From Anaerolineaceae bacterium (GTDB taxonomy: Bacteria; Chloroflexota; Anaerolineae; Aggregatilineales; Phototrophicaceae): a DNA stretch of 64,000 bases. Positions 33,900 through 41,637 of this stretch are shown here, in pieces. Every line of letters begins with the position of its first letter. The stretch's first letter is position 1. The notes beneath the pieces were generated by a model, which saw nothing but the letters and a program-made list of their open reading frames with translations, made no database searches and was not told the DNA's origin. The DNA lies in contig JACKCF010000001.1 in NCBI GenBank assembly GCA_020634165.1, forward strand, positions 1,426,001-1,490,000. Reading direction: 5' to 3'. A program made the position numbers and the translations under genes.

Positions 33900-35795
33900 A
33901 TGGCAAAAAATGTCAATCTATCCTTGCTTTTGTGCTTATCATGTTTCTTGATGCTGACGTTGCCTACATTGCAACCGACACAGGCACAGGAGATCCCACC
34001 AGAGTTGCCATACCAAGGCAATGGCCGGATTGCTTTTGTGTCAGACCGAGATGGTAATTCTGAAATCTATACCATGGAAGCAGATGGCAGTGACGTTCAG
34101 CGATTGACCCACGACGATAGTAGAGACCTCTATCCTGCTTGGTCACCAGATGGCATGCGAATTGCGTTTACTTCTGAGCGAGAGAATCACATTGCGAACA
34201 TTTTCATCATGGACGCCAATGGATCAAATCAGACTAACTTGACAAACGATAGCAGTGTTAAAGATAGATACCCTTCTTGGTCACCAGATGGATCCAGGAT
34301 TGTATTCTCACGAGTTACAACACCTGGCTCTTCCGATATATTTGTTATGAATAGTGACGGCTCTCAACAGACTAAGGTCGTTGACGGCAATGGACAAAGA
34401 CTATACATGCCAACATGGTCCCCGGATGGTACACAGATCATGTTTATGTCTGCTGATCAACCGCCTCAGGTTGGCATGTATCCCGCGCTGATAGAAAAAG
34501 TCAATGTAGATGGTAGCGAACGAACAGCCATCAAGTGGATAGAAATCTACGGCAATCCGGATTGGTCCTGGACGAACAACACCATTGCTTATTACAACGC
34601 AGAACTTTACTTAGAGATTCATTCGATGGACCCAGATGGTTCGAATGTGCAGCGGATCACACCCATCCCTGAGGGCGGGGATACAGCCTACCAAAACCCC
34701 AACTGGTCACCCGATGGAACGAAGATTGTTTTTCAAGGTGCTGTCTATAATCAAGGTGCCAGTGACGACAATATCTACATCGTCGATGTGCAATCGGGAG
34801 ACATCATCAATATCACGTCCACTTTTGACTCTGATGACATGATGCCGGACTGGCAACCTATTTCATCATTGCAACCGACACAAGCACAAGAGACCCCAGC
34901 CTCGCCAGCGTTGCCATACCAAGACAATGGCCGGATTGCTTTTGTGTCAGACCGAGATGGTAATTCTGAAATCTATACCATGGAAGCAGATGGCGGTGAC
35001 GTTCAGCGATTGACCCACAACGATAGTAGAGACCTCTATCCTGCTTGGTCACCAGATGGCATGCGAATTGCGTTTACTTCTGAGCGAGAGAATCACATTG
35101 CAAACATTTTCATCATGGACGCCAATGGTTTAAATCAGACCAACTTGTCAAATAGTCCCAATACGGATGATCGATACCCAGCTTGGTCTCCTGATGGAAC
35201 AAAAATTGCATTCTCACGGGTTACTGTACCTGGTTCATCCGACATCTATGTGATGAACAATGATGGGACTCAACAAACCAAGCTTTTAGACGGCAATGGA
35301 ACCTATAAATATATGCCTACATGGTCGCCAGATGGAACAGAGATTATGTTTACTTCAGCAGAAGAACCACCCCAAGTTGGTCTTGTATCTGTATCCATTG
35401 AAAAAATGAACATTACTACTGGTTTGCGTACACATATTGCATGGATCGATACTTATGGCCATCTCGATTGGTCTTGGAAAAATAATTCTATTGCATACTA
35501 CAATGCAAGCACCTACCTTGAAATAAACTCCATGAATGTAGATGGTACCAATTTTTCGCGGATCACACCCATCCCTGAGGGCGGGGATACAGCCTACCAA
35601 AACCCCAACTGGTCACCCGATGGAACGAAGATCGTTTTTCAAGGTGCAGTCTATAATCAAGGTGCCAGTGACGACAATATCTACATCGTCGATGTGCAAT
35701 CGGGAGACATCATCAATATCACGTCCGCTTTTGATTCCGACGACATGACGCCGGATTGGCAACCTATTTCATCTGTATCGTCATCCTCAGAATAG
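33900..35795 (+). CDS. Secreted PD40/TolB-like beta-propeller protein, internally duplicated
   Basis: The 631-residue protein has a signal peptide (about 1-29, ending in TQAQE) and many PD40 repeats with the WSPDG motif followed by a (R/K)IxF strand, as in TolB propellers. It is built from two copies of about 300 residues. The second copy begins with LQPTQAQETP, a leftover of the signal-peptide end, so the duplication took in the cleavage region. No enzymatic motif is visible; binding of a polymer or protein outside the cell is likely. Local base composition looks more AT-rich than its neighbours, which could mean transfer. No strong ribosome site precedes the ATG. Confidence 0.85.
   Translation: MAKNVNLSLLLCLSCFLMLTLPTLQPTQAQEIPPELPYQGNGRIAFVSDRDGNSEIYTMEADGSDVQRLTHDDSRDLYPAWSPDGMRIAFTSERENHIANIFIMDANGSNQTNLTNDSSVKDRYPSWSPDGSRIVFSRVTTPGSSDIFVMNSDGSQQTKVVDGNGQRLYMPTWSPDGTQIMFMSADQPPQVGMYPALIEKVNVDGSERTAIKWIEIYGNPDWSWTNNTIAYYNAELYLEIHSMDPDGSNVQRITPIPEGGDTAYQNPNWSPDGTKIVFQGAVYNQGASDDNIYIVDVQSGDIINITSTFDSDDMMPDWQPISSLQPTQAQETPASPALPYQDNGRIAFVSDRDGNSEIYTMEADGGDVQRLTHNDSRDLYPAWSPDGMRIAFTSERENHIANIFIMDANGLNQTNLSNSPNTDDRYPAWSPDGTKIAFSRVTVPGSSDIYVMNNDGTQQTKLLDGNGTYKYMPTWSPDGTEIMFTSAEEPPQVGLVSVSIEKMNITTGLRTHIAWIDTYGHLDWSWKNNSIAYYNASTYLEINSMNVDGTNFSRITPIPEGGDTAYQNPNWSPDGTKIVFQGAVYNQGASDDNIYIVDVQSGDIINITSAFDSDDMTPDWQPISSVSSSSE
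34021..34240 (+). repeat. Direct repeat A, copy 1
   Basis: About 220 bases that recur 906 bases downstream (34927-35146) with only a handful of mismatches. They encode RIAFVSDRDGNSEIYTMEAD and the following PD40 repeat. Confidence 0.9.
34652..34867 (+). repeat. Direct repeat B, copy 1
   Basis: About 216 bases that recur at 35558-35773 with few mismatches, at the same 906-base offset as repeat A. They encode RITPIPEGGDTAYQNPNWSP and the end of the propeller. Confidence 0.9.
34927..35146 (+). repeat. Direct repeat A, copy 2
   Basis: Second copy of the near-identical block at 34021-34240. The stretch between repeats A and B differs much more between the two copies. Confidence 0.9.
35558..35773 (+). 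repeat. Direct repeat B, copy 2
   Basis: Second copy of the block at 34652-34867. The first copy is followed by the residual signal-peptide sequence, the second by the gene's true end. Confidence 0.9.
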
Positions 35796-35822
35796 ATTTT
35801 GAGATTTTTTATTCTTGTTGAT

Positions 35823-35851
35823 TTGAGAATGTGGGTCCCTGCCCTTATAAT
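35823..35851 (+). promoter_or_regulatory. Promoter of the 303-residue unknown gene
   Basis: TTGAGA (35823-35828), a 17-base spacer and a perfect TATAAT (35846-35851), followed by the ATG after 28 bases. Confidence 0.75.
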
Positions 35852-35879
35852 GAGAGCATTCAGGTTAGAGAGTTGATAC

Positions 35880-36791
35880 ATGGAACCAGACAATAAGGGT
35901 AAATCGTCGGCCCCAGACAAGCCTTCTGATGCCGTCTTGCCGGACGATGCAACCATTCCCAGCCGGGCAGTAGATGATACAGCCGCCATTTTAGGGGCCT
36001 GGGATGCGCCTTCGGAAAATCTCGCCGCCATACCCGATCCAGCGCCAGAATCAGAGCCAGATTCCAAGCCGCCTGCGAGTGTGATTCCACCCAGTCAGGC
36101 CGATGAACCGACCTTGCCGCGTACGCCATTGGCCCGCAGTCAGGCACGTGCGATTCAAAAGTCCAGCACCATCTTGCCGACGACAGGCCCGCGCCTGATC
36201 GATTCACACGCGCTGCCAACCGTTAATCCGAACGCAGCCATGACGCGCGCCAGCGAAGAGCCGCCCTGGACGCTCCAGCAGTTCTTTAATGGTGAGGTTG
36301 ACCTTGAGCTGGAACTGGCGAAGCGCTTCCCTAAAATGCCGATGATGGCTCGCATCAAATTCCGTGAGGTGGGTACGCACAGCAAGATACATTCGGCAGC
36401 GCTTTCCACGCAGGATGGCAGCGCTGGTCTGACTGTAGATGTCGATCCCAAGAATAAATACGTGCAGATGTCCTTTACCATTGAATCCATGATTACGCTG
36501 CGCTTCATGCTCGTTTCGCTCAGTGACATGGACCGCGACCGCTGGCTGGAACTGATGCAGCGTGAACAGGGTGGATTGGCTTTCCTCTGGGGGCCGGATC
36601 GCTGGCAAAACGATTATATTATCTGCCTCAGCCGAAAGTACTTCACCAATATGTACGCATTTTCACCCAATAATTTTGAAGCCGGTGTGCGCATGACACC
36701 GAGCGTTTCCAAGGAATTGCTCGAATGGCTGGAGCGCACCTGGGAGCTTGAGGCCCCCGATGATGAGTCACCCCCATTGTTGACCTGGTAA
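35880..36791 (+). CDS. Unknown protein with disordered N-terminus
   Basis: I do not recognise a family. The first 130 or so of 303 residues are rich in Pro, Ser, Ala and acidic residues and look disordered. From about 131 (PWTLQQFFNGEVDLELELAKRFPKMP) to about 290 there is a compact domain of mixed helices and strands, with FREVGTHSKIHSAALS and QREQGGLAFLWGPDRWQNDYIICLSRKYF. No signal peptide or membrane helix is present. It has a strong promoter and its own terminator, so it is a stand-alone expressed gene. The ribosome site is weak (AGAGAG about eight bases upstream). Confidence 0.7.
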   Translation: MEPDNKGKSSAPDKPSDAVLPDDATIPSRAVDDTAAILGAWDAPSENLAAIPDPAPESEPDSKPPASVIPPSQADEPTLPRTPLARSQARAIQKSSTILPTTGPRLIDSHALPTVNPNAAMTRASEEPPWTLQQFFNGEVDLELELAKRFPKMPMMARIKFREVGTHSKIHSAALSTQDGSAGLTVDVDPKNKYVQMSFTIESMITLRFMLVSLSDMDRDRWLELMQREQGGLAFLWGPDRWQNDYIICLSRKYFTNMYAFSPNNFEAGVRMTPSVSKELLEWLERTWELEAPDDESPPLLTW

Positions 36792-36806
36792 CTTAGATGG
36801 CACAGC

Positions 36807-36833
36807 AGCCTATCCATTGATAGGCTGTTTTTC
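36807..36833 (+). terminator. Intrinsic terminator after the unknown gene at 35880
   Basis: CAGCCTATC (36807-36815), a CATT loop, GATAGGCTG (36820-36828), then TTTTT. Confidence 0.9.
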
Positions 36834-36931
36834 ATTTGTGTAAAAGCCTCCTGAGAGTTGCTTCGCAGACCTTTTTATCACAAGGTGTCCGTGTTACAGT
36901 CAGGTCAACTTCGCAAACTAGAAAGCCACCC

Positions 36932-38998
36932 ATGAATCACCTGAAAAACGAGACCAGTCCGTACTTGCTGCAACATGCTGATAATCCGGTTGATTGGTAT
37001 CCTTGGGGGGAAGAAGCCCTCGCTGTGGCCCAGGCACAGGATAAGCCCATCTTATTGAGTGTGGGGTATAGTGCCTGCCACTGGTGCCATGTAATGGCCC
37101 ACGAGAGCTTTGAACACGAACCGACGGCGCAGATGATGAACGACCTGTTCATTAACATCAAGGTTGATCGCGAAGAACGCCCTGATGTGGACGCCATCTA
37201 CATGCAGGCCGTGCAGCGCTTCAACAATGGGCAGGGCGGCTGGCCCATGACCGTTTTCCTGTTACCAGACGGCAAACCATTTTTTGGGGGCACTTACTAC
37301 CCGCGTGAATCGCGTTATGGCATGCCCTCGTTCCGGCAGGTGCTTCAGGCGGTCAACGATGCCTATGTCAACAAGCGCGATGATCTCAACGCCCAGGCTG
37401 ATGAAATGACCCAATACCTTGATCGTACTGCCCTGAACATCGGCGCGGAAGATGACGCTTTCACCAGTGACCTGCTCGATACCGCCGCCAGGGGGCTGAT
37501 GGCGCAATTTGACAATATCAACGGTGGGCTGGGCGGCGCACCCAAATTCCCAACGCCTGTGAATCTGGCTTACTTGCTGCGCCATCATGTCCGCACAGGT
37601 GATAAGCAAGCGCTGCACATCGTGACCTATACTCTCAAAAAGATGGCACGTGGTGGCATCTACGACCAGATTGGTGGCGGGTTTGCTCGCTACAGTGTCG
37701 ATGCCCAATGGCTGGTGCCGCACTTCGAGAAGATGCTCTATGACAACGCCCAACTCAGTCGCCTGTATTTACATACCTATCAGGTGACGGGTGATGCCTT
37801 CTTCCGTCGCATCGCTGAAGACATCTACGATTACATCCTGCGCGAGATGGCCGCCCCAGAAGGGGGCTTTTATAGCGCAACCGACGCCGACAGCGAAGGC
37901 GAAGAGGGCAAGTTCTTCGTCTGGACCATCGACGAGGTGCGAGAAGTCCTTGAACCATTAGCCGATGACTTGCCCAACGCCGCCGACATCGCCATTCGCT
38001 ATTATGGCCTGACTCCTGGCGGTAACTTCGAGGGCAGCAATATTCTGCATGTTCCTGATGACATGGATATCGCTGCCGCTGACCTGGGCTTATCCGCTGA
38101 AGATTTGCAATCGGCCCTGTCTCAGATCAACGACAGATTGTACGCAGCCCGTGCCATGCGCGTTCATCCTGGCCTGGATGATAAAATCCTCACTGCCTGG
38201 AACGGCATGATGCTGGCCAGTCTGGCAGAAGCGGCCCGCGTACTGGGTCGTGAAGATTATCTGGTTGCAGCCGAACGGGCGGCGGATTTCCTGATTGGAA
38301 CCATGCTGACATCTGGCAATCGCCTGCTGCGAACCTATAACCAGGGACAGGCTCGGCTCAATGGCTATCTAGAAGATTATGCCCATGTTATCGATGCCTT
38401 GCTGGAAATGTACCAGTCAACCTATCTGGAGAAATGGTTCATCCTGGCGCGTGATCTAGCTGATGTGGTGCTGGAGCACTTCACTGCGGAAGACGGAGGT
38501 TTCTTCGATACCAGCGACGATCATGATGCACTGATTGTCCGGCCCCGGACGTTGCAGGATGGCGCGACGGCCAGTGGCAACAGTGCGATGGCAAGTCAAC
38601 TGCTGCGGTTGGCTGCCTATACTGGTGATGCTCGCTACGAAGAGCCAGCACGGTCGTTCTTGAGGATGGTTGTCCCGCTTATGCAGCAGTATCCGCAGGC
38701 GATTGGGGAAGGGCTGAATGCAGCCGACATGCTCGTCAATGGCATTGCTGAAGTTGCTATTGTTGGCAATCCTGTGCAGGATGCGACCAAAGCCTTGCTG
38801 AAGGTGGTGCGTGACGATTACTATCCCAATGTAATTACGGCACTGGCGCGTAACCCAGTTGATGGCGATGACACGGTCCCGCTGCTGAGTTATCGTACCA
38901 TGCGCGACAGTCAGCCAACGGTTTATGTTTGCCGCAATTTCGTCTGCCAGATGCCAGTGACATCACCTGAAGAAATGACTCAATTGCTGGAATCCTGA
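36932..38998 (+). CDS. Thioredoxin-domain protein of the SPATA20/YyaL family
   Basis: The 688-residue protein has an N-terminal thioredoxin-like domain (about 1-165) and a C-terminal six-hairpin glycosidase-like domain. The start MNHLKNETSPYLLQHADNPVDWYPW and SACHWCHVMAHESFE, with a Cys-x2-Cys, are diagnostic of the family, as are MTVFLLPDGKPFFGGTYYP and PHFEKMLYDNAQL. The function is not well defined; proteins are usually cytoplasmic. I start at 36932 because the family begins exactly there, although the frame is open from 36836. The ribosome site is weak. Confidence 0.93.
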   Translation: MNHLKNETSPYLLQHADNPVDWYPWGEEALAVAQAQDKPILLSVGYSACHWCHVMAHESFEHEPTAQMMNDLFINIKVDREERPDVDAIYMQAVQRFNNGQGGWPMTVFLLPDGKPFFGGTYYPRESRYGMPSFRQVLQAVNDAYVNKRDDLNAQADEMTQYLDRTALNIGAEDDAFTSDLLDTAARGLMAQFDNINGGLGGAPKFPTPVNLAYLLRHHVRTGDKQALHIVTYTLKKMARGGIYDQIGGGFARYSVDAQWLVPHFEKMLYDNAQLSRLYLHTYQVTGDAFFRRIAEDIYDYILREMAAPEGGFYSATDADSEGEEGKFFVWTIDEVREVLEPLADDLPNAADIAIRYYGLTPGGNFEGSNILHVPDDMDIAAADLGLSAEDLQSALSQINDRLYAARAMRVHPGLDDKILTAWNGMMLASLAEAARVLGREDYLVAAERAADFLIGTMLTSGNRLLRTYNQGQARLNGYLEDYAHVIDALLEMYQSTYLEKWFILARDLADVVLEHFTAEDGGFFDTSDDHDALIVRPRTLQDGATASGNSAMASQLLRLAAYTGDARYEEPARSFLRMVVPLMQQYPQAIGEGLNAADMLVNGIAEVAIVGNPVQDATKALLKVVRDDYYPNVITALARNPVDGDDTVPLLSYRTMRDSQPTVYVCRNFVCQMPVTSPEEMTQLLES

Positions 38999-39047
38999 AT
39001 TGTTTAGTCGATCATGTCTCTGCTGATAGAAAAGCTGAAAACGCGCT

Positions 39048-39626
39048 ATGTCGCTCCGTAAAGATAAGCTCATCGTTGTTGATCTGGAAGCCACCTGCTG
39101 GGAAGGCTACACTGCACCCACTGGCCAGAGGAATGAAATACTGGAAATTGGGGTCTGCCTGCTGGACCTGGAAACGTTTGCCATCAGCGACAAACGTAGC
39201 TTGCTCATCACACCAACCGAGTCTGTCATAAGTCCTTTTTGCACGGAACTAACCTCGATTACGCACAAAATGGTAGAAGCTGAGGGCATACCCTTTGCGG
39301 ATGCCTGTGCAATCCTTGAAAAAGACTATGACAGCCGGAATCGCATGTGGTCCAGTTGGGGCGCCTTTGACCGCGATCTGTTCCACAAGCAGTGTAAGCG
39401 CCGCAATGTGCGTTACCCCTTTAACCACAAACACGCGAACCTCAAGCGCGTCTACGTGGACGCTACTGGCGAACGTGTTGGTCTGCATCGGGCGATGCGC
39501 GCCTTTGACGTTGAGTTCGATGGTCAGGCCCATCGTGGCCATGATGATGCCTATAACACCGCCGTACTGCTCAGTTTAATTCTTCAGGAGCAGGGTTTAA
39601 ATCTGCTAAGACGGCGTGGACTCTAA
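39048..39626 (+). CDS. 3'-5' exonuclease of the DEDD family (ERI-1/KapD-like)
   Basis: The 192-residue protein has the exonuclease motifs ExoI VVDLEATCWE (D12, E14), an ExoII region around WSSWGAFDRDL, and ExoIII HRGHDDAYN with the His and Asp of the DEDDh subtype. This matches the sporulation-inhibitor KapD and eukaryotic ERI-1 type that trims RNA or DNA 3' ends. No DNA polymerase domain is attached. It follows the SPATA20-like gene by 49 bases on the same strand, so co-transcription is possible. Confidence 0.88.
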   Translation: MSLRKDKLIVVDLEATCWEGYTAPTGQRNEILEIGVCLLDLETFAISDKRSLLITPTESVISPFCTELTSITHKMVEAEGIPFADACAILEKDYDSRNRMWSSWGAFDRDLFHKQCKRRNVRYPFNHKHANLKRVYVDATGERVGLHRAMRAFDVEFDGQAHRGHDDAYNTAVLLSLILQEQGLNLLRRRGL

Positions 39627-39698
39627 TCGTCAAACCCGACCAATTATGATATACTGAGGCCTGTTGTGACCTCTTAACACGAATGGATTTGGTCCCCA

Positions 39699-41030
39699 AT
39701 GCGTAAAGAACTAAAAAATGGCCTGATTCTGCGGTCACTGAGCGAAGGTATTGCCAGTGATGCGGAACGATTGCCCATCCATTATCGCGATGTGTTCAAA
39801 GGCGAGGGCGAGGAATTCGCGGAACGTCTCATTCCCTGGACGCACGATCTCATTGAGCGTCACCCAACCACCACTAAGGATGACATCTGGGTAGTTGTTG
39901 ATCCCGCCGCTGATGACAAAGTTGTCTCTGCCGTGTTGCTGATCCCGCAGGTGTGGCGCTACGGCGATGTATTGCTGCCTGTTGGCCAGATTGAACTGGT
40001 CGCGACCGACAAAAACTATCGCCGACGCGGCCTCATTCGGGAGTTGATCGCGGTCGCTCATGAACGCTGCGCTGAACTCGGCCATGTGATGACCGTCATC
40101 GCGGGTATCCCCAATTATTATCGCCAGTTCGGCTATGGTATGACCGTCGATCTCGGTACAAACCAGGTGGTTCCGTTCAAAGCCACTCCGCCGCTCAAAG
40201 AGGGTGACGAACCAGAATTTACGCTGAAGCGTGCCACAGTCGATGACATCCCGATATTGATGCAACTGGATGATTATCACGCCCATCACTTCACCAATCT
40301 GTCAGTGGTCTATACAGAAGCGGAATGGCGCTACGAAATCGCTGGCAAGCACAAGGATTCGCCCTGGTCACATATCATCCTGCTCATCATGAACAAGGAA
40401 GGTGAACCTGTCGGTTATATTGCTATCCCGATGACCATGAGCAGTGACCGCCGTATTGCCGTGTTTACCTATGTCGTTGGCGAAAAAAGCTCCTATCTGG
40501 CGACCTTTGTTGATGTCATACGCGGCCTTGAGAAATTCGCAGCCGAAAACTGGCCGGAACAGGACTTATACGGCGTATCATTTTCTTCGGGTGTTCCAGA
40601 GGCGGTAGATGCGGTGGCGAACCACATGTTTAGTGTGGCAGTCTGGAAATATACCTATGCCTTCTACATCCGCGTGCCAGATTATGTTGAGCTGTTGCAG
40701 CGCATCAAACCCTTGCTGGAAAGTCGTCTGGCGGGTTCAGCCGCCAATGGGTACACAGGCGAACTAACGATTGGCTTCTATACGCGCCAATATCTCAAAC
40801 TGGTTTTTGAAAAAGGCAAAATCGCAACTATTGAAATGCTCGATGCGGAAGACGATTTTCATCCGAATGCCCAGTTCCCATACGATATGTTCCACAGCGT
40901 GGTGATGGGTTGCCGCACCGTTGACGACATTCGGTATATGCATGCCGATATGGGATTCAATAGCGCTGCCAAGACATTGTTCGATATCATGTTCCCACTC
41001 AAGCGCCCGACCATCAGTATGACAGGGTAG
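39699..41030 (+). CDS. GNAT acetyltransferase with SCP2-like C-terminus (Eis-like)
   Basis: The 443-residue protein has an N-terminal GNAT domain whose acetyl-CoA loop reads VATDKNYRRRGLIREL, a second degenerate GNAT-like region (about 170-330), and a C-terminal sterol-carrier-like domain (about 345-440). That three-part order is the one of the Eis family of N-acetyltransferases. The substrate cannot be predicted. A TATACT lies near 39650 but its -35 is poor. The stop is just before a possible TTG start of the next gene. Confidence 0.85.
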   Translation: MRKELKNGLILRSLSEGIASDAERLPIHYRDVFKGEGEEFAERLIPWTHDLIERHPTTTKDDIWVVVDPAADDKVVSAVLLIPQVWRYGDVLLPVGQIELVATDKNYRRRGLIRELIAVAHERCAELGHVMTVIAGIPNYYRQFGYGMTVDLGTNQVVPFKATPPLKEGDEPEFTLKRATVDDIPILMQLDDYHAHHFTNLSVVYTEAEWRYEIAGKHKDSPWSHIILLIMNKEGEPVGYIAIPMTMSSDRRIAVFTYVVGEKSSYLATFVDVIRGLEKFAAENWPEQDLYGVSFSSGVPEAVDAVANHMFSVAVWKYTYAFYIRVPDYVELLQRIKPLLESRLAGSAANGYTGELTIGFYTRQYLKLVFEKGKIATIEMLDAEDDFHPNAQFPYDMFHSVVMGCRTVDDIRYMHADMGFNSAAKTLFDIMFPLKRPTISMTG

Positions 41031-41034
41031 TGAT

Positions 41035-41556
41035 TTGAACACAGAGCATCCTATGCAGGCCCGCCAATCCGGCCAGGACTATTTTCAATCGGTGCTGGTC
41101 ACGGTGGTTGGCGGTGCTTTCGCTGCCGCGGGCTATCATCTGGCTGAAGAACCGATGCAGTGGCTTGGTGGACGCTACCGTTTCGTTAAGCCACTTGCGG
41201 GCAACTGGCGTGCGATCATCGAGTTCCAGGTGCTGACCTATACAGATAACGCTTACACAGGCCAGCAGCCCAGCCGTTTTCGTGTGACGCTTATCCGTAG
41301 CGATCAGCCCGGAGGCAAACCCAGTTCACAGCCAGGTTATGTGCATCGCACACTCAGCCAATTGGTCGTGAGTGATTTTGGCGTGGCAATTTTGCCTTCA
41401 CCCGATCATTGGTGGCCGTTTTCAGACACGACTTCGCTAGGTAATGCCCTGGCCGAGGCAGGGCATCTGGCCGTTGGCTATGGCATCCCCTGGCTCCAGG
41501 GCGATTTGTCCCCCGATGGCACCAATGCCAATGGGTCGGATGAATCGTCGGCTTAA
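41035..41556 (+). CDS. Unknown 173-residue protein
   Basis: I do not recognise a family. The start is uncertain: TTG at 41035 has AGGG at a normal distance, and ATG at 41053 would remove six residues. One weakly hydrophobic stretch (VLVTVVGGAFAAAGYHL, about 21-37) precedes a globular part with EFQVLTYTDNAYTGQQPSRFRVTLIR; the C-terminus is acidic and Ser/Asn-rich. Only four bases separate it from the Eis-like gene, so it is probably co-transcribed and translated with it. Confidence 0.6.
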   Translation: MNTEHPMQARQSGQDYFQSVLVTVVGGAFAAAGYHLAEEPMQWLGGRYRFVKPLAGNWRAIIEFQVLTYTDNAYTGQQPSRFRVTLIRSDQPGGKPSSQPGYVHRTLSQLVVSDFGVAILPSPDHWWPFSDTTSLGNALAEAGHLAVGYGIPWLQGDLSPDGTNANGSDESSA

Positions 41557-41572
41557 CGGTGGGCGGCTGGCA

Positions 41573-41602
41573 TTGACAGACTGATTGCCCAATACGCATA
41601 AT
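41573..41602 (+). promoter_or_regulatory. Promoter of the lytic transglycosylase gene
   Basis: Perfect TTGACA (41573-41578), an 18-base spacer and CATAAT (41597-41602), 35 bases before the ATG. Confidence 0.7.
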
Positions 41603-41637
41603 GCCTCTGAGCTTATCCGTAGTGAGCAGAGACCTGA

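Noticed and set aside
34021..35773. Long direct repeats as a mobile element or CRISPR
   Set aside because: They lie within one reading frame at a codon-multiple offset and encode PD40 repeats; there are no terminal inverted repeats or transposase.
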